Shown here: piece by piece, positions 29,440 to 39,026 of the stretch
How positions within the stretch are numbered: the first letter of the stretch is position 1
Layout of the letters: each line of letters starts with the position of its first letter
Source of the DNA: Amphibacillus marinus
Lineage (GTDB): Bacteria; Bacillota; Bacilli; Bacillales; Amphibacillaceae
Direction: 5' to 3'
Length of the DNA: 64,000 nt
Assembly (NCBI RefSeq): GCF_900110345.1
Contig: NZ_FODJ01000001.1
Coordinates: 372,001-436,000 of the forward strand
Translations under genes and position numbers: made by a program
Notes under the pieces: model-generated
Told to the model about the DNA's origin: nothing
The model's database searches: none
Seen by the model: the letters and a program-made list of their open reading frames with translations, nothing else

Positions 29440-30324
29440 TTATTTTTTGACTTGACTCATTACTTCTTCAGCGAAGTTCTCTTCACGCTTTTCAATACCT
29501 TCACCAACCTGATAGCGTGTGAAAGCATGGATAGTAGCTCCTTTATCAGCAACTAGCTTTTTAACCTTTTGATCTGGATCTTTAACAAAGCTTTGCTCAA
29601 GTAAACAGATATCTTCAAAGAATTTACCAAGACGGCCTTCAACCATTTTCTCAACGATATTCTCTGGCTTGCCTTCACTAAGCGCTTGTTGCTTTAAGAT
29701 TTCTCGTTCTTTTTCAACGGTTTCCGCATCTACTGCATCACGAGAAACAAAGCGTGGATTTACTGCAGCGATATGCATTGCAATATCTTTAGCAAATGCT
29801 TCATCAGTTGTACCTTCAACAACTGTTAAGACACCAATATTGCCGCCCATATGAATATAGGCACCGAATGCATCTGCATCTGTTTTTTCTGCAATGATAA
29901 AACGACGAAGTGATAGTTTTTCACCAATTTTTGCAATATTATTATGAATAAATGTTTCTACACTTTCGCCATCTCCATGAAGCGGCTGTTGAAGAGCTTC
30001 CTCTAATGTTGCAGGCTTTTGAGCAAGTAAATGCTTAGCCAATTCATTTAGAAGCGCTTTAAACTGATCATTTTTCGTTACAAAGTCCGTTTCACAGTTT
30101 ACCTCAATAAGTACAGCTGCGTTACCCTCTGTAAGTGTGTATGCTGAACCTTCAGCAGCAATACGATCTGCCTTCTTAGCTGCTTTTGAAATACCTTTTT
30201 CACGTAAATAATCAATTGCTTTATCCATATCGCCATCAGTTTCCTGAAGTGCCTTTTTACAGTCCATCATACCTGCGCCAGTTTTTTCACGAAGTTCTTT
30301 TACCATGCTTGCTGTTACTGCCAT
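29440..30324 (-). CDS. tsf: Elongation factor Ts
   Basis: A 294-residue nucleotide exchange factor for EF-Tu. The N-terminal domain has [18 protein letters not shown] and [13 protein letters not shown]; the essential TDFV motif is in [13 protein letters not shown]. The core and C-terminal domains are complete. It follows rpsB across a terminator, as in most bacteria. Confidence 0.98.
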   Translation of the reverse strand: MAVTASMVKELREKTGAGMMDCKKALQETDGDMDKAIDYLREKGISKAAKKADRIAAEGSAYTLTEGNAAVLIEVNCETDFVTKNDQFKALLNELAKHLLAQKPATLEEALQQPLHGDGESVETFIHNNIAKIGEKLSLRRFIIAEKTDADAFGAYIHMGGNIGVLTVVEGTTDEAFAKDIAMHIAAVNPRFVSRDAVDAETVEKEREILKQQALSEGKPENIVEKMVEGRLGKFFEDICLLEQSFVKDPDQKVKKLVADKGATIHAFTRYQVGEGIEKREENFAEEVMSQVKK

Positions 30325-30372
30325 TTTAAATTCCTCCTATTCATAATCAACCATACTAGATCTTATACTCTT

Positions 30373-30408
30373 AAAAAAAGGTGATAAAAGGTTCCCCTCT
30401 TATCACCT
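30373..30408 (-). terminator. Terminator or attenuator between rpsB and tsf
   Basis: A 12-bp stem (arms 30379-30390 and 30397-30408, one G-U pair) is followed on the minus strand by seven T. It lies 16 nt after the rpsB stop. I find no good promoter in the 48 nt left before tsf, so tsf probably depends on partial readthrough, giving less EF-Ts than S2. Confidence 0.85.
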
Positions 30409-30423
30409 CCGTAACCTTAGTTA

Positions 30424-31170
30424 TTATTGTTCAGCTGTAACTTCTTCAGTTGTCTCTTCAACTGCAGCTTCTACTTCTTCAATTTCCTCGCCTTGTTTAA
30501 CTTCTAAAATAGCATCGGCCATTTTTGACGTTAATAGCTTCACCGCACGAATTGCATCATCATTTGCTGGGATAACATAATCAATTTCATCCGGATCACA
30601 GTTCGTATCAACAATACCTACGATTGGAATATTTAATTTATGTGCTTCAGCCACGGCAATGCGCTCTTTACGTGGGTCAACAATAAACAATGCGTCAGGA
30701 ATTTTTTTCATTTCTTTAATTCCGCCTAAGAATTTAACAAGACGATCTTTTTCCTTTAAAAGACCAACGACTTCTTTCTTTGGAAGTACATCAAATGTAC
30801 CATCTTCTTCCATTCTTTCAATCGCAACTAAACGATTAATACGCTTGCGGATTGTACCAAAGTTCGTTAATGTACCACCTAACCAACGTTGGTTAATGTA
30901 GTATTGACCTGAACGAATAGCTTCATCTTTAACCGATTCTTGTGCCTGTTTTTTTGTACCTACAAACAAAACAGTTCCACCATTTTCAGCTACTTCTTTG
31001 ATAAAGTTATATGCTTCATCAACCTTTTTCACTGTTTTTTGTAAATCGATAATGTAAATGCCGTTTCTCTCCGTGAAGATATATTTCTTCATTTTTGGGT
31101 TCCAACGACGTGTTTGGTGACCAAAGTGCACACCAGCTTCAAGAAGTTGTTTCATTGAAATTACTGCCAT
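30424..31170 (-). CDS. rpsB: Small ribosomal subunit protein uS2
   Basis: A 248-residue S2 protein that docks on the back of the 30S head-body junction. [22 protein letters not shown] at the N-terminus and the central [32 protein letters not shown] segment are diagnostic. The C-terminal 25 residues are an acidic tail, as in many Bacillaceae. AGGAGG precedes the ATG. The gene has its own promoter and a leader with a hairpin. Confidence 0.98.
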   Translation of the reverse strand: MAVISMKQLLEAGVHFGHQTRRWNPKMKKYIFTERNGIYIIDLQKTVKKVDEAYNFIKEVAENGGTVLFVGTKKQAQESVKDEAIRSGQYYINQRWLGGTLTNFGTIRKRINRLVAIERMEEDGTFDVLPKKEVVGLLKEKDRLVKFLGGIKEMKKIPDALFIVDPRKERIAVAEAHKLNIPIVGIVDTNCDPDEIDYVIPANDDAIRAVKLLTSKMADAILEVKQGEEIEEVEAAVEETTEEVTAEQ

Positions 31171-31218
31171 TTCCTTTTCCTCCTAATGGTTTTTTCCTCC
31201 GCTTACTTCATTTTTATA

Positions 31219-31243
31219 GAAAAACTACAGCTTCTTCTGTAGC
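31219..31243 (-). terminator. Terminator-like hairpin in the rpsB leader
   Basis: A 6-bp stem (arms 31225-31230 and 31237-31242), extendable by a G-U pair, with loop AAGAAG, is followed on the minus strand by TTTTTC. It lies 80 nt after the last fla/che gene but downstream of the rpsB promoter, so it may end the flagellar transcript, attenuate rpsB, or both. Confidence 0.6.
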
Positions 31244-31288
31244 ACCATTTCTACCATCCATAAGCGTGTGTAATTAACACCAAAAGTA

Positions 31289-31317
31289 ACTATATCATAA
31301 CAGAAACTGACAAGCAA
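31289..31317 (-). promoter_or_regulatory. Sigma-A type promoter of rpsB
   Basis: On the minus strand TTGCTT (31317-31312), a 17-nt spacer and TATAGT (31294-31289), preceded by TGA, forming an extended -10. It starts right after the SwrB-like gene, and predicts a leader of about 110 nt. Confidence 0.65.
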
Positions 31318-31322
31318 GCATT

Positions 31323-31799
31323 TCAATCGTTTTTTTGTTGGAATTTAAGCATTAATTCAATTTCTGTTCTACCTTTGTTAAGCTGCTTGGCAATAGCATC
31401 TACAGCTTGACCTTGATCATGCATTGCTAAAACCTGTGCTGCAAGTGAAGGCTTAAAGGATTCACCAGGTTTGTCATCCGCTAGTGGTTTATAGTCTGAA
31501 TATTTTGTTTTTAAACCGTGGTCCGGATCATCTTTCGAGTCTTGTTCCTGCCTATCCTGTTCAATCACGTTAGCTTTCTTTGGAGTTTTCTTAGTCAAAG
31601 CCGCTAAAAGCGATTCATTTTCTTCTCTCATCTCAACTAAATAAACTGATAATAGTTCTTCAAGCTCTTTTTGCTGTCGAATTAGGTGCTCATGATCTCG
31701 CCGTGGTTGCTCGTGTTTTACTTTCATTTGTCGCAACTGAACAAAGGTTAGTACATGTAAAAAAAAGCTTATTAGTAATAAAATATAGAGTAACAGCAT
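31323..31799 (-). CDS. SwrB-like membrane protein at the end of fla/che
   Basis: A 158-residue protein with an N-terminal membrane helix (about 2-20, LLLYILLLISFFLHVLTFV), a charged coiled-coil (25-75) and a C-terminal part resembling a small helix-turn-helix (AAQVLAMHDQGQAVDAIAKQLNKGRTEIELMLKF in two pieces). This layout and its place after sigD match the SwrB/YlxL family, which activates the flagellar switch and export in B. subtilis. ATG at 31799 is supported by AAGAGGG five bases upstream; the ATG at 31817 lies within the previous gene. Confidence 0.7.
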   Translation of the reverse strand: MLLLYILLLISFFLHVLTFVQLRQMKVKHEQPRRDHEHLIRQQKELEELLSVYLVEMREENESLLAALTKKTPKKANVIEQDRQEQDSKDDPDHGLKTKYSDYKPLADDKPGESFKPSLAAQVLAMHDQGQAVDAIAKQLNKGRTEIELMLKFQQKND

Positions 31800-31809
31800 C
31801 GTATCCCTC

Positions 31810-32115
31810 TTAACCATTAAAATCGATTTTACTTCCTAAATACGGATGACTAATCTTGTTAGGCTGTTGTTCCCGCACAAAACTAGCAGAATTTTTCATT
31901 GTTTGATTAGGTTTGCGCTCTTTTGTATCAATCAAATGCTTCTTTTTATCAAGATTTGTCACGGTCTTTCTTTTTAAAAGCTCAGATTGTAATTGTGCGG
32001 ATGCTAAGACATCCTGCATAAACTGGCCACGTTGTTGAATCTGCTCTTGAATCCGGCCAGCATCCTGTGTTCTCGGCAGTGCGACTTGCATTTCAACCGC
32101 TCTCCAGCTCACCAC
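31810..32115 (-). CDS. Short conserved protein between FapA and SwrB genes
   Basis: A 101-residue polar, basic protein. The N-terminal EMQVALPRTQDAGRIQEQIQQRGQ segment is a helix-rich motif that I recall in proteins at this position in other Bacillaceae; no domain is known to me. GTG at 32115 follows GGGAG at six bases. It is translated between the FapA-like and SwrB-like genes, with 20-nt gap above and overlap below, so a role in motility or SigD-linked regulation is likely but unproven. Confidence 0.65.
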   Translation of the reverse strand: MVSWRAVEMQVALPRTQDAGRIQEQIQQRGQFMQDVLASAQLQSELLKRKTVTNLDKKKHLIDTKERKPNQTMKNSASFVREQQPNKISHPYLGSKIDFNG

Positions 32116-32135
32116 AATCTACTCCCTTCAATTAA

Positions 32136-33503
32136 TTATAAAGAAACAATTCTTATTTCCCCATCTTCAATAAAGGCTTGTGAATATTTGTAGCATTGTT
32201 CTGTTGTACGCTGATACTTGCCAAATCTAAGGTCGACATTCGGATATAGGGAGCCCTTTACGATTAAACGCGCCTTATTCTCGTCACCAATCTGAACATT
32301 TAATCGCTCAAGTTGGTTCTCAATCCGCGTTAATTTGTCTTCCGTTACTTGCTGTGAGTTTCGCTGTTTGAGCAGTAAAATCTTTTCTTTCGCAGATAAT
32401 TCACTTTGCTTCGCTTTTTCTTGCAATCGCTTGCCAATAAGTTCAAGCTTTTCTAATTCTTGTTTTAAGGTGAATTTCGCTTCAAATAACTTATTTTCCA
32501 TGGTGGCTTTTTGTTGATTGACGCCTATCGCAACCTCTGTTTTTGTATCCATTCTATTTCCAACATCTTTCGCTTCAATTGATTGTCCTGCTGAATTTGT
32601 CCCTCCGATTATTTGGCCATTTTGACAAATAATGCGCCCTTTTGCAACACAATGGCTATGCATAATGGTATTTCGCACATTAATATTTTGCTCAGCTTCA
32701 ATTTTAGCTTGATTAACATAGCCAATATTAACATCACCGCCTGCCTTAATGCTGCCCTTCTGCAGTCCAACAATTCCTTCTGAAACTTCAACGTTTCCAC
32801 CAGCTTCGAGATGGCCAGCTTCAACTAATCCATAAATAAAAATATCACCATCAGCTTGAACACTAAAGCCATCTGGAACATTGCCTCTCACAAGTACTGA
32901 ACCAGCAAACTTAATATTACCGGTCAGCATTGATAAGTCTTCATTCAGCTCATAGGTATTAAAGACATTAATTTTACTTCTATCGACACTTAGCTTGCCA
33001 ATTGTTGTTGAAAAAAAAGCATTTTTTTCACTGTCAAACCGAACATTTTTACCAGCCTTCAATTTAATTGGCTTGCCGTTACGAGCTGGCATTTTTTTAC
33101 CTAAAATATTTTCACCTGTGATGCCTTTTGTGGGTAGCGTTATCCTTGCAATTAATTCATCCTCATTTAATGCTGGAATCTTCTTAACGTCTCTGAAATT
33201 ACGTTTTTCCCCTTCATCAAAAAAACCTTCTTGGTCACATACAAAATCGATTGTCCCATCCTGACCATCAATAGTATCAATCCCAGTAGCTATTCTAACA
33301 GGGAACATATTGAAATTAGTTCCAGTTGCTAACTGTTTAACAACTGAGCGATCAATACCAAAAAGAATTTTCTCGCGCTTCAACCATTGATCAATCATTG
33401 CCTCATCAATTTCTGCTGGATCATATTCCTCTTTTAGTTGAATACTAGCATACATGTAATCCTCAGAAATTAAGATTTCAAAATACTGATTAAGATCACT
33501 CAT
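32136..33503 (-). CDS. FapA/DUF342 family polymerisation protein
   Basis: A 455-residue protein of the flagellar assembly protein A family (DUF342). It has an N-terminal cytosolic domain (1-150), a right-handed beta-helix core with repeating GxxxAxGDIxI and AGGNVEVSEG-like turns (about 195-300), and a long C-terminal coiled coil with KQELEKLELIGKRLQEKAKQ. Members are bactofilin-like and often lie in flagellar operons; the exact function in Gram-positives is not known. It follows sigD in the fla/che operon. Confidence 0.85.
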   Translation of the reverse strand: MSDLNQYFEILISEDYMYASIQLKEEYDPAEIDEAMIDQWLKREKILFGIDRSVVKQLATGTNFNMFPVRIATGIDTIDGQDGTIDFVCDQEGFFDEGEKRNFRDVKKIPALNEDELIARITLPTKGITGENILGKKMPARNGKPIKLKAGKNVRFDSEKNAFFSTTIGKLSVDRSKINVFNTYELNEDLSMLTGNIKFAGSVLVRGNVPDGFSVQADGDIFIYGLVEAGHLEAGGNVEVSEGIVGLQKGSIKAGGDVNIGYVNQAKIEAEQNINVRNTIMHSHCVAKGRIICQNGQIIGGTNSAGQSIEAKDVGNRMDTKTEVAIGVNQQKATMENKLFEAKFTLKQELEKLELIGKRLQEKAKQSELSAKEKILLLKQRNSQQVTEDKLTRIENQLERLNVQIGDENKARLIVKGSLYPNVDLRFGKYQRTTEQCYKYSQAFIEDGEIRIVSL

Positions 33504-33541
33504 TTGTTTTCCTCCAAGGTAAAATAAGCTCTTTCAAATCG

Positions 33542-34300
33542 TTAAGAAAGTGCATGTCGTAGCTTAAAGATGGCCTGCTTATGTATTTGCGATATTCTAG
33601 ATGTTGTTAAAGAAAGCACCTGGCCAATTTCTGTGAATGATAACTCTTCATGATAGAACAAGCTAATAACAAGCTGCTCATTTTTGTTTAAATTATGAAT
33701 CGAATTCGCTAACTCCTGATAATTCTCCTGCTTCACCATTAAATCTTCAGGCGACAATTGTTGATTATCAATAATAGAATGACCGATTCCTTCTTTGTAA
33801 TCATCAGAGTCGTCACTTGTTTTCTCTTCCATTGAAAGCAGGTTTGCAAACAAGACATCCTTGTAACTTGTTTCTACCTCTTGAGTCGTTATATTTAAAT
33901 GCTTAGCAATCTCAGAAGCTGTAGGCTGACGTTGCAGCTGTTGCGTAAGCATGCTGGTAGCTTGATCAATTTTCTTAGCGCGCTCTCGTGTTAATCGTGA
34001 GAGCCAATCTTCTTTTCTTAAACCATCAATAATCGTGCCTCGAATTCTAAAGGAGGCATAGGTATCAAATTTCAAATCTCTCTCCGGTTCAAATTTCTGT
34101 AATGCATCAAATAATCCTACAAATCCTAAGCTTCGGATATCGTCTCTTAGTACATTTTGCGGTAAGTGTGCTGATATACGTTGAACATGGTAATCGATCA
34201 AATATAGATAGTACTCAACGAGCCGATTGGCGGTATCCGAATCCCTAGACGCTTTCCATTTTATCCATAGCTGATCAATAGCTTCTTTTTGATCAATCAA
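33542..34300 (-). CDS. sigD: RNA polymerase sigma factor SigD (FliA type)
   Basis: A 252-residue sigma-28 factor that transcribes late flagellar, chemotaxis and autolysin genes. Region 2 includes LRDDIRSLGFVGLFDALQKF and YASFRIRGTIIDGLRKEDW; region 3 contains RERAKKIDQA; region 4 is ELSFTEIGQVLSLTTSRISQIHKQAIFKLR. Start is TTG at 34300 after GAGG. Located near the end of the operon, its level depends on transcript completion, which in B. subtilis produces motile and sessile cell states. Confidence 0.96.
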   Translation of the reverse strand: MIDQKEAIDQLWIKWKASRDSDTANRLVEYYLYLIDYHVQRISAHLPQNVLRDDIRSLGFVGLFDALQKFEPERDLKFDTYASFRIRGTIIDGLRKEDWLSRLTRERAKKIDQATSMLTQQLQRQPTASEIAKHLNITTQEVETSYKDVLFANLLSMEEKTSDDSDDYKEGIGHSIIDNQQLSPEDLMVKQENYQELANSIHNLNKNEQLVISLFYHEELSFTEIGQVLSLTTSRISQIHKQAIFKLRHALS

Positions 34301-34321
34301 TCCAATCGCCTCGCTTTCTTT

Positions 34322-34822
34322 TTAAATATTAGTTGCCCCTTTGCTTACCGTTCTTACATTTAGTAAACAGGTCTCAAGTGAAAATTCTATCGTACGACCG
34401 CTATTTCCGCTAATATCCTCTGATATAATTGGGATACGATATATCTCTAACTGATCCTTGACAGCTTGAATATTTCTTTCACCCACACGAAGCATATCAT
34501 TTTTAGAGGTGAAGGAGAACATTTGGGCCCCACCAGCCAGCTTGGCTTTTAAAGCGAACTTTCTTGCACCGTCCTTAATTAATGCCTCAATTAGAATTGG
34601 AATAGCTGTATCTGCATACTTATACATATTTTGATTCGTTTTCTTAGCTTGTTTGGACTCTGGGAGCATAACATGTGCCATTCCAGCCATTTTAAGCCCC
34701 TGGTCATAGATTACAACACCAACACAGGAACCGAGTCCTGATGTTCGCAAGATATCCGGCGATTTTGCGAATTTCAGATCAGCAATTCCCACTTTTACAA
34801 CTTGCCCTGTCACTGTTTTCAC
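34322..34822 (-). CDS. cheD: Chemoreceptor glutamine deamidase CheD
   Basis: A 166-residue deamidase that modifies chemoreceptors and binds CheC. The catalytic pair is Cys33 in GLGSCVGVV and His50 in MAGMAHVMLPES; the third residue is in the KLAGGAQMF strand region. GTG start overlaps the cheC stop by four bases. A complete cheC-cheD pair means the B. subtilis type adaptation system. Confidence 0.95.
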   Translation of the reverse strand: MKTVTGQVVKVGIADLKFAKSPDILRTSGLGSCVGVVIYDQGLKMAGMAHVMLPESKQAKKTNQNMYKYADTAIPILIEALIKDGARKFALKAKLAGGAQMFSFTSKNDMLRVGERNIQAVKDQLEIYRIPIISEDISGNSGRTIEFSLETCLLNVRTVSKGATNI

Positions 34823-35448
34823 TGCGGTTGTACGCCTAAGTTGTTAAAAATCTTTGAAAAAGAATCCGGATCTGGCAGTAGAAAAAAATGTCCTTGAATA
34901 GGTCGATTATCTTGTGAGTGATCATCAATAAGTGTATCAATTATAATGGCGTAATCACTGACATGAGATAATTCGTATAATCCCTCTGCTAAAATTGCAC
35001 CTGCCATATCAATTGACAAAATTGGAACTGAAGGCTGCAACAAGACATTAATAAAGTCAGATAAAGCAGATAAATAGGATCCGGCTAATATATTACCCAT
35101 TTCCTGTAATGCTGAGGCTGACATTTCATCAATATCGGCGATAGAAAAGGACGTTGTTCCCGTTAGTTGCTTAACAAATGCATTAGCCTCTTCGGGTGAA
35201 AGAACGAAGAACATATTCCCAGGTGCATCTCCTTCAATTCGTAAAAACACAGCAACAATTAATGTTTCAGGCCCTCCCACTAACTCCATCATTTCATTAA
35301 AATCGACTACTCTAACACTTGGAATACTCATCTCTACTTTCCGATCTAGCATCATTGACAATGCTGTTGCCGCATGGCCTGAGCCAATGTTTCCAATTTC
35401 TTTAAGCGCATCAAGTTGTGTTCCCGACAAGGACTTAATAAATGACAT
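34819..35448 (-). CDS. cheC: CheY-P phosphatase CheC
   Basis: A 209-residue protein with the two pseudo-symmetric CheC/FliY helices: DALKEIGNIGSGHAATALS and SASALQEMGNILAGSYLSALSDF, each with the Glu-x-x-Asn catalytic pair. It dephosphorylates CheY-P and is tuned by CheD. It is coupled to cheD by overlap. Confidence 0.95.
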   Translation of the reverse strand: MSFIKSLSGTQLDALKEIGNIGSGHAATALSMMLDRKVEMSIPSVRVVDFNEMMELVGGPETLIVAVFLRIEGDAPGNMFFVLSPEEANAFVKQLTGTTSFSIADIDEMSASALQEMGNILAGSYLSALSDFINVLLQPSVPILSIDMAGAILAEGLYELSHVSDYAIIIDTLIDDHSQDNRPIQGHFFLLPDPDSFSKIFNNLGVQPQ

Positions 35449-35462
35449 CGTCTTACACCTAC

Positions 35463-35921
35463 TTATTCTATTATGTTTAGATTACTAGTCTCCAAAATTT
35501 TATCAATATCTAAAAGAATGAGTAACCGATCCTCATGCTTGGTTACACCAGAAATATAATCAATATGCATACCGCCGATTACTTCTGGGGCTGCTTCAAT
35601 ACGGTCCTTAGGGATATCAACAACATCGTATGCAGCGTCAACAATTAAGCCGATATTAATTTGATTATAGTGAATAATAATCGTTCTGGTACTATCTGTA
35701 TAAGCCTTCTCCTCAAAACCAAACCGCTTCCTGAGATCAAGAATTGGCGTCACAACACCACGCAAATTTAACACACCTTTGACAAAATCAGGTGCCCCAG
35801 GAATTCGTGTGACGTGCATCATCCGCTCAATTGAGCCAACTAATTCCACTGGCATTGCATATTCTTCATCATTTAACTGAAAGATAATTGCTTTTAAGTA
35901 TGCTTCTGTTACTTCAACCAT
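35463..35921 (-). CDS. cheW: Chemotaxis coupling protein CheW
   Basis: A 152-residue adaptor linking receptors to the CheA kinase. The family core is seen in MPVELVGSIERMMHVTRIPGAPDFVKGVLNLRGVVTPILDLRKRFG in pieces, with the invariant NLRG. ATG at 35921 has GGAGG eight bases upstream; the TTG two codons earlier is too close to that site. Confidence 0.96.
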   Translation of the reverse strand: MVEVTEAYLKAIIFQLNDEEYAMPVELVGSIERMMHVTRIPGAPDFVKGVLNLRGVVTPILDLRKRFGFEEKAYTDSTRTIIIHYNQINIGLIVDAAYDVVDIPKDRIEAAPEVIGGMHIDYISGVTKHEDRLLILLDIDKILETSNLNIIE

Positions 35922-35937
35922 GGTCAAATCCTCCTAC

Positions 35938-37944
35938 CTATTTAATTAAAGCGTTCGTATCAACAATTAATGCGACCTGTCCATCTCCTAAAATGGTAGC
36001 ACCTGAAATAGCAAATATGTCTGTTAAATAATTACCAAGAGACTTAAGCACAACCTCCTGTTGGCCGATAAAGGTATCTACAATTAAACCTGCCATTTTT
36101 TCGCCTTGTTTAATAATAACAACTGAAAAATATTCGTCATTAGGCAATTCTCCCGGTACTTGAAATATATCCTTTAAAGAAACGAGTGGTACAACTTTTC
36201 CCCGGAAATCAATTACTTGTTGATTATGAGCACGCATAATGTCTTTTTTATGAACAATCGCTGTTTCTAGTATTGATGATAACGGAATGGCATATTTCTC
36301 TTGCTGTACTTCAGTAAGCATTACCGAGATAATTGATAAGGTAAGCGGTAATTGGATTAAGAACGTAGATCCTTCTCCAGCTACAGAATGAATCGTTATT
36401 GTTCCGCCTAATGCCTCAATCTTATTTCTGACGACATCTAAGCCAACACCTCGTCCAGAAATATCAGAAATTTTATCTGCCGTGGAAAAACCACTTTCCA
36501 TAATAAGCTGAAATACTTGTTGATCAGTGAATGTATCAGCGTCCTCTTCTTTAACTATACCATTGGAGATAGCTTTCTGCAGAACCTTTTGGCGATCAAT
36601 GCCTGCTCCATCGTCTGTGATTTCGATAAATACACTGTTTCCGCTATGGTAGGCATTAAGTTTTAGTGTGCCTTCTTCAACTTTTCCGCTTTTAGATCGC
36701 TCTTCTGCCGTTTCAATACCGTGATCGAGCGCGTTACGAATTAAGTGAACAAGTGGATCACCAATCTCATCAATAACTGTTCGATCTAATTCAGTTTCAG
36801 CACCAACTACTTCTAGATTAATCTTCTTATTTAGATCTTTAGCCAGTTGACGTACCATTCTTGGAAAACGATTGAAAACTTGGTCAATCGGAACCATTCG
36901 CATATTTAAAATAATATTTTGTAAGTCACCAGAAATACGAGTCATATGCTCGACGGTTTCTTGTAAATCACTGTTTTTTAACTGACTTGAGATTTGTTCA
37001 AGTCTACCACGGTCAATCACTAATTCTTCAAATAGGTTCATTAGTGCATCTAAACGATTAATATTGACACGGATTGTCTTTGACGAAAAAGATTTCTTCT
37101 TCGTTTCTTCTTCAGAAGCGTCTATATCTACTGCTAAAGTCTGAGCGGTTTCAATGTGCTCTATGTTTGCCTCTTCTTCTAAACCTGCATAATTCACCTC
37201 AAATGGCTCAACTAAAACGTGATCAACTTCAGAGACTTTTAGAATTTTTTTCTCAATTTCAGTTGGTGAATCCTTGGTAACCAAAATAACAGTAAAATCA
37301 TACTCAAAGTTTTCATCCTCTAGCTCGGTTACTGTTGGCATTGACTTAATGACTTCACCAATTTGATCGAAAATTTCAAACACCATATACACACGAGCGG
37401 CTTTAAGGAGACAGGTCTTTTGTAATTGAACGTTGACTTGATAATTGTTAAAGCCATTTTCTTTAGACTGATTTAGAACAGCTAACTCAAATTCATCAAG
37501 ACGGGCCGATTGAGTCGTTATACGATTTGGTTGCTCTAACACTGATTGCTCAGTTGGGACTTCTTCTCCTTGTTCAACGCCTTGTAAAATTGCAACTAGC
37601 TCGGTTACATCCTTTTTACCTTCTCCACCATTAATAATATCTACAACCATCGACTCTAACGCATCAACTGCTTGAAAGATAATATCAATAATGATTGGTG
37701 TTAAACTAATGTTGTCATTTCGAATCGCGTCCAGTACGTTCTCCATCTTATGAGTCAAATCAGCAAGATCAGTAAAGCCCATTGTCGCAGACATCCCCTT
37801 AAGGGTATGGGCTGATCTGAAGATTTCATTAACTAAGCCAAGGTCTCCAAGGTTTGATTCAAGCTTAAGTAAATGATCATTTAGCGCCTGAATATGCTCT
37901 TTACTTTCTTCAATAAAAACATCAAGATATTCATTCATTTCCAT
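35938..37944 (-). CDS. cheA: Chemotaxis histidine kinase CheA
   Basis: A 668-residue kinase with the P1-P5 layout. With the start at ATG 37944 (MEMNEYLDVF, GAGGTG six bases upstream) the phosphorylated histidine is His46 in RSAHTLKGM. P2 lies about 160-260, dimerisation P3 about 295-360, the ATP site has N box HLIRNALDHG, G1 DDGAG and G2 GRGVGLDVV, and P5 is a CheW-like domain at the end. The whole is typical of Bacillaceae. Its stop lies 16 nt before cheW. Confidence 0.97.
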   Translation of the reverse strand: MEMNEYLDVFIEESKEHIQALNDHLLKLESNLGDLGLVNEIFRSAHTLKGMSATMGFTDLADLTHKMENVLDAIRNDNISLTPIIIDIIFQAVDALESMVVDIINGGEGKKDVTELVAILQGVEQGEEVPTEQSVLEQPNRITTQSARLDEFELAVLNQSKENGFNNYQVNVQLQKTCLLKAARVYMVFEIFDQIGEVIKSMPTVTELEDENFEYDFTVILVTKDSPTEIEKKILKVSEVDHVLVEPFEVNYAGLEEEANIEHIETAQTLAVDIDASEEETKKKSFSSKTIRVNINRLDALMNLFEELVIDRGRLEQISSQLKNSDLQETVEHMTRISGDLQNIILNMRMVPIDQVFNRFPRMVRQLAKDLNKKINLEVVGAETELDRTVIDEIGDPLVHLIRNALDHGIETAEERSKSGKVEEGTLKLNAYHSGNSVFIEITDDGAGIDRQKVLQKAISNGIVKEEDADTFTDQQVFQLIMESGFSTADKISDISGRGVGLDVVRNKIEALGGTITIHSVAGEGSTFLIQLPLTLSIISVMLTEVQQEKYAIPLSSILETAIVHKKDIMRAHNQQVIDFRGKVVPLVSLKDIFQVPGELPNDEYFSVVIIKQGEKMAGLIVDTFIGQQEVVLKSLGNYLTDIFAISGATILGDGQVALIVDTNALIK

Positions 37945-37945
37945 C

Positions 37946-39019
37946 TTACTCACCTCTTGCTTTCAATTGATTTACAATTGCGGTTGGGATATCAGGTAGC
38001 TCAAGAACTGAATCAACAAGTTTTGTTTTTTCAGCAGCTTGTGGCATTCCATAAACCACACATGTCTCTTTAGCTTCAGAAAAGATAATTGTATTTGGTT
38101 TCCTTGTCTTCATTTCAATTAAACCATTAACACCGTCTGATCCCATTCCCGTCATTATGACTGCAATTAATTCCTTACTCGGTACATGGGCTAACGATTC
38201 AAACAGGACATCTACAGAAGGCTGATGACCATTCCGATTTTCTTCTTTGTGAATATGCACTTGCAGTCGATTGGCGACTTCTTTAACTCTAAATTGCTCA
38301 CCACCAGGCGCAATATATGCAACACCGTTTTCTAGCATCTCACCATCTTCAGCCTCCTTTACTTTTATATTAGCTAACCGGTTTAATCTTTCCGCTAAAG
38401 AACGCGTAAATCCGACAGGCATATGTTGCACAATAACAATTGGGGCAGGCAAATTGCTTGGTAAAACAGTTAATACTTGCTGCAAGGCTCTTGGACCACC
38501 GGTCGATGTCCCAAGAGCAACCACGTATCCCTTCTTAGTGGTAAACTTAGGGCTGCTATCATAAAGATATGGACGCATCCTTTTTCTGGGTAGTGTTGCG
38601 TTTATAGTAGGCTTTGCCTTAGCTTTAACAGCTTGTATCACCTTACTTATAATTTCGGCTTCTATTTCTCTAATGTTTAGTGAAATAGAACCAGAAGGCT
38701 TTGTGATGAAATCAACTGCTCCTAGTTCTAATGCCTCAAATGTTTTATCTGCTCCTTCTTTAGTTAAACTTGAGAGCATAACAATCGGAATGGGTTTAAC
38801 CTTCATTATCTCTGCTAAAGTTGTCATACCGTCCATCACTGGCATTTCAACATCTAACGTAATAACATCAGGGCTTAGCTCTTTAACTTTCTTGATAGCC
38901 TCTTCACCATTTCGTGCTGTCCCAACCACGCTGATTTTAATGTGGGATTGTAGAATGTTAGAAATCATCTTACGCATAAAGGCAGAATCATCAACAACAA
39001 GCACTTTAATATCATTCAT
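37946..39019 (-). CDS. cheB: Chemotaxis response regulator / methylesterase CheB
   Basis: A 357-residue protein with an N-terminal receiver (phosphorylation site Asp56 in ITLDVEMPVMDG) and a C-terminal methylesterase. The catalytic triad is Ser171 in ALGTSTGGP, His198 in VQHMP and the aspartate in GMGSDGV near 295. It removes methyl groups from receptors for adaptation. The methyltransferase CheR is not encoded in this operon, as is usual. Confidence 0.96.
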   Translation of the reverse strand: MNDIKVLVVDDSAFMRKMISNILQSHIKISVVGTARNGEEAIKKVKELSPDVITLDVEMPVMDGMTTLAEIMKVKPIPIVMLSSLTKEGADKTFEALELGAVDFITKPSGSISLNIREIEAEIISKVIQAVKAKAKPTINATLPRKRMRPYLYDSSPKFTTKKGYVVALGTSTGGPRALQQVLTVLPSNLPAPIVIVQHMPVGFTRSLAERLNRLANIKVKEAEDGEMLENGVAYIAPGGEQFRVKEVANRLQVHIHKEENRNGHQPSVDVLFESLAHVPSKELIAVIMTGMGSDGVNGLIEMKTRKPNTIIFSEAKETCVVYGMPQAAEKTKLVDSVLELPDIPTAIVNQLKARGE

Positions 39020-39026
39020 TATGTAA

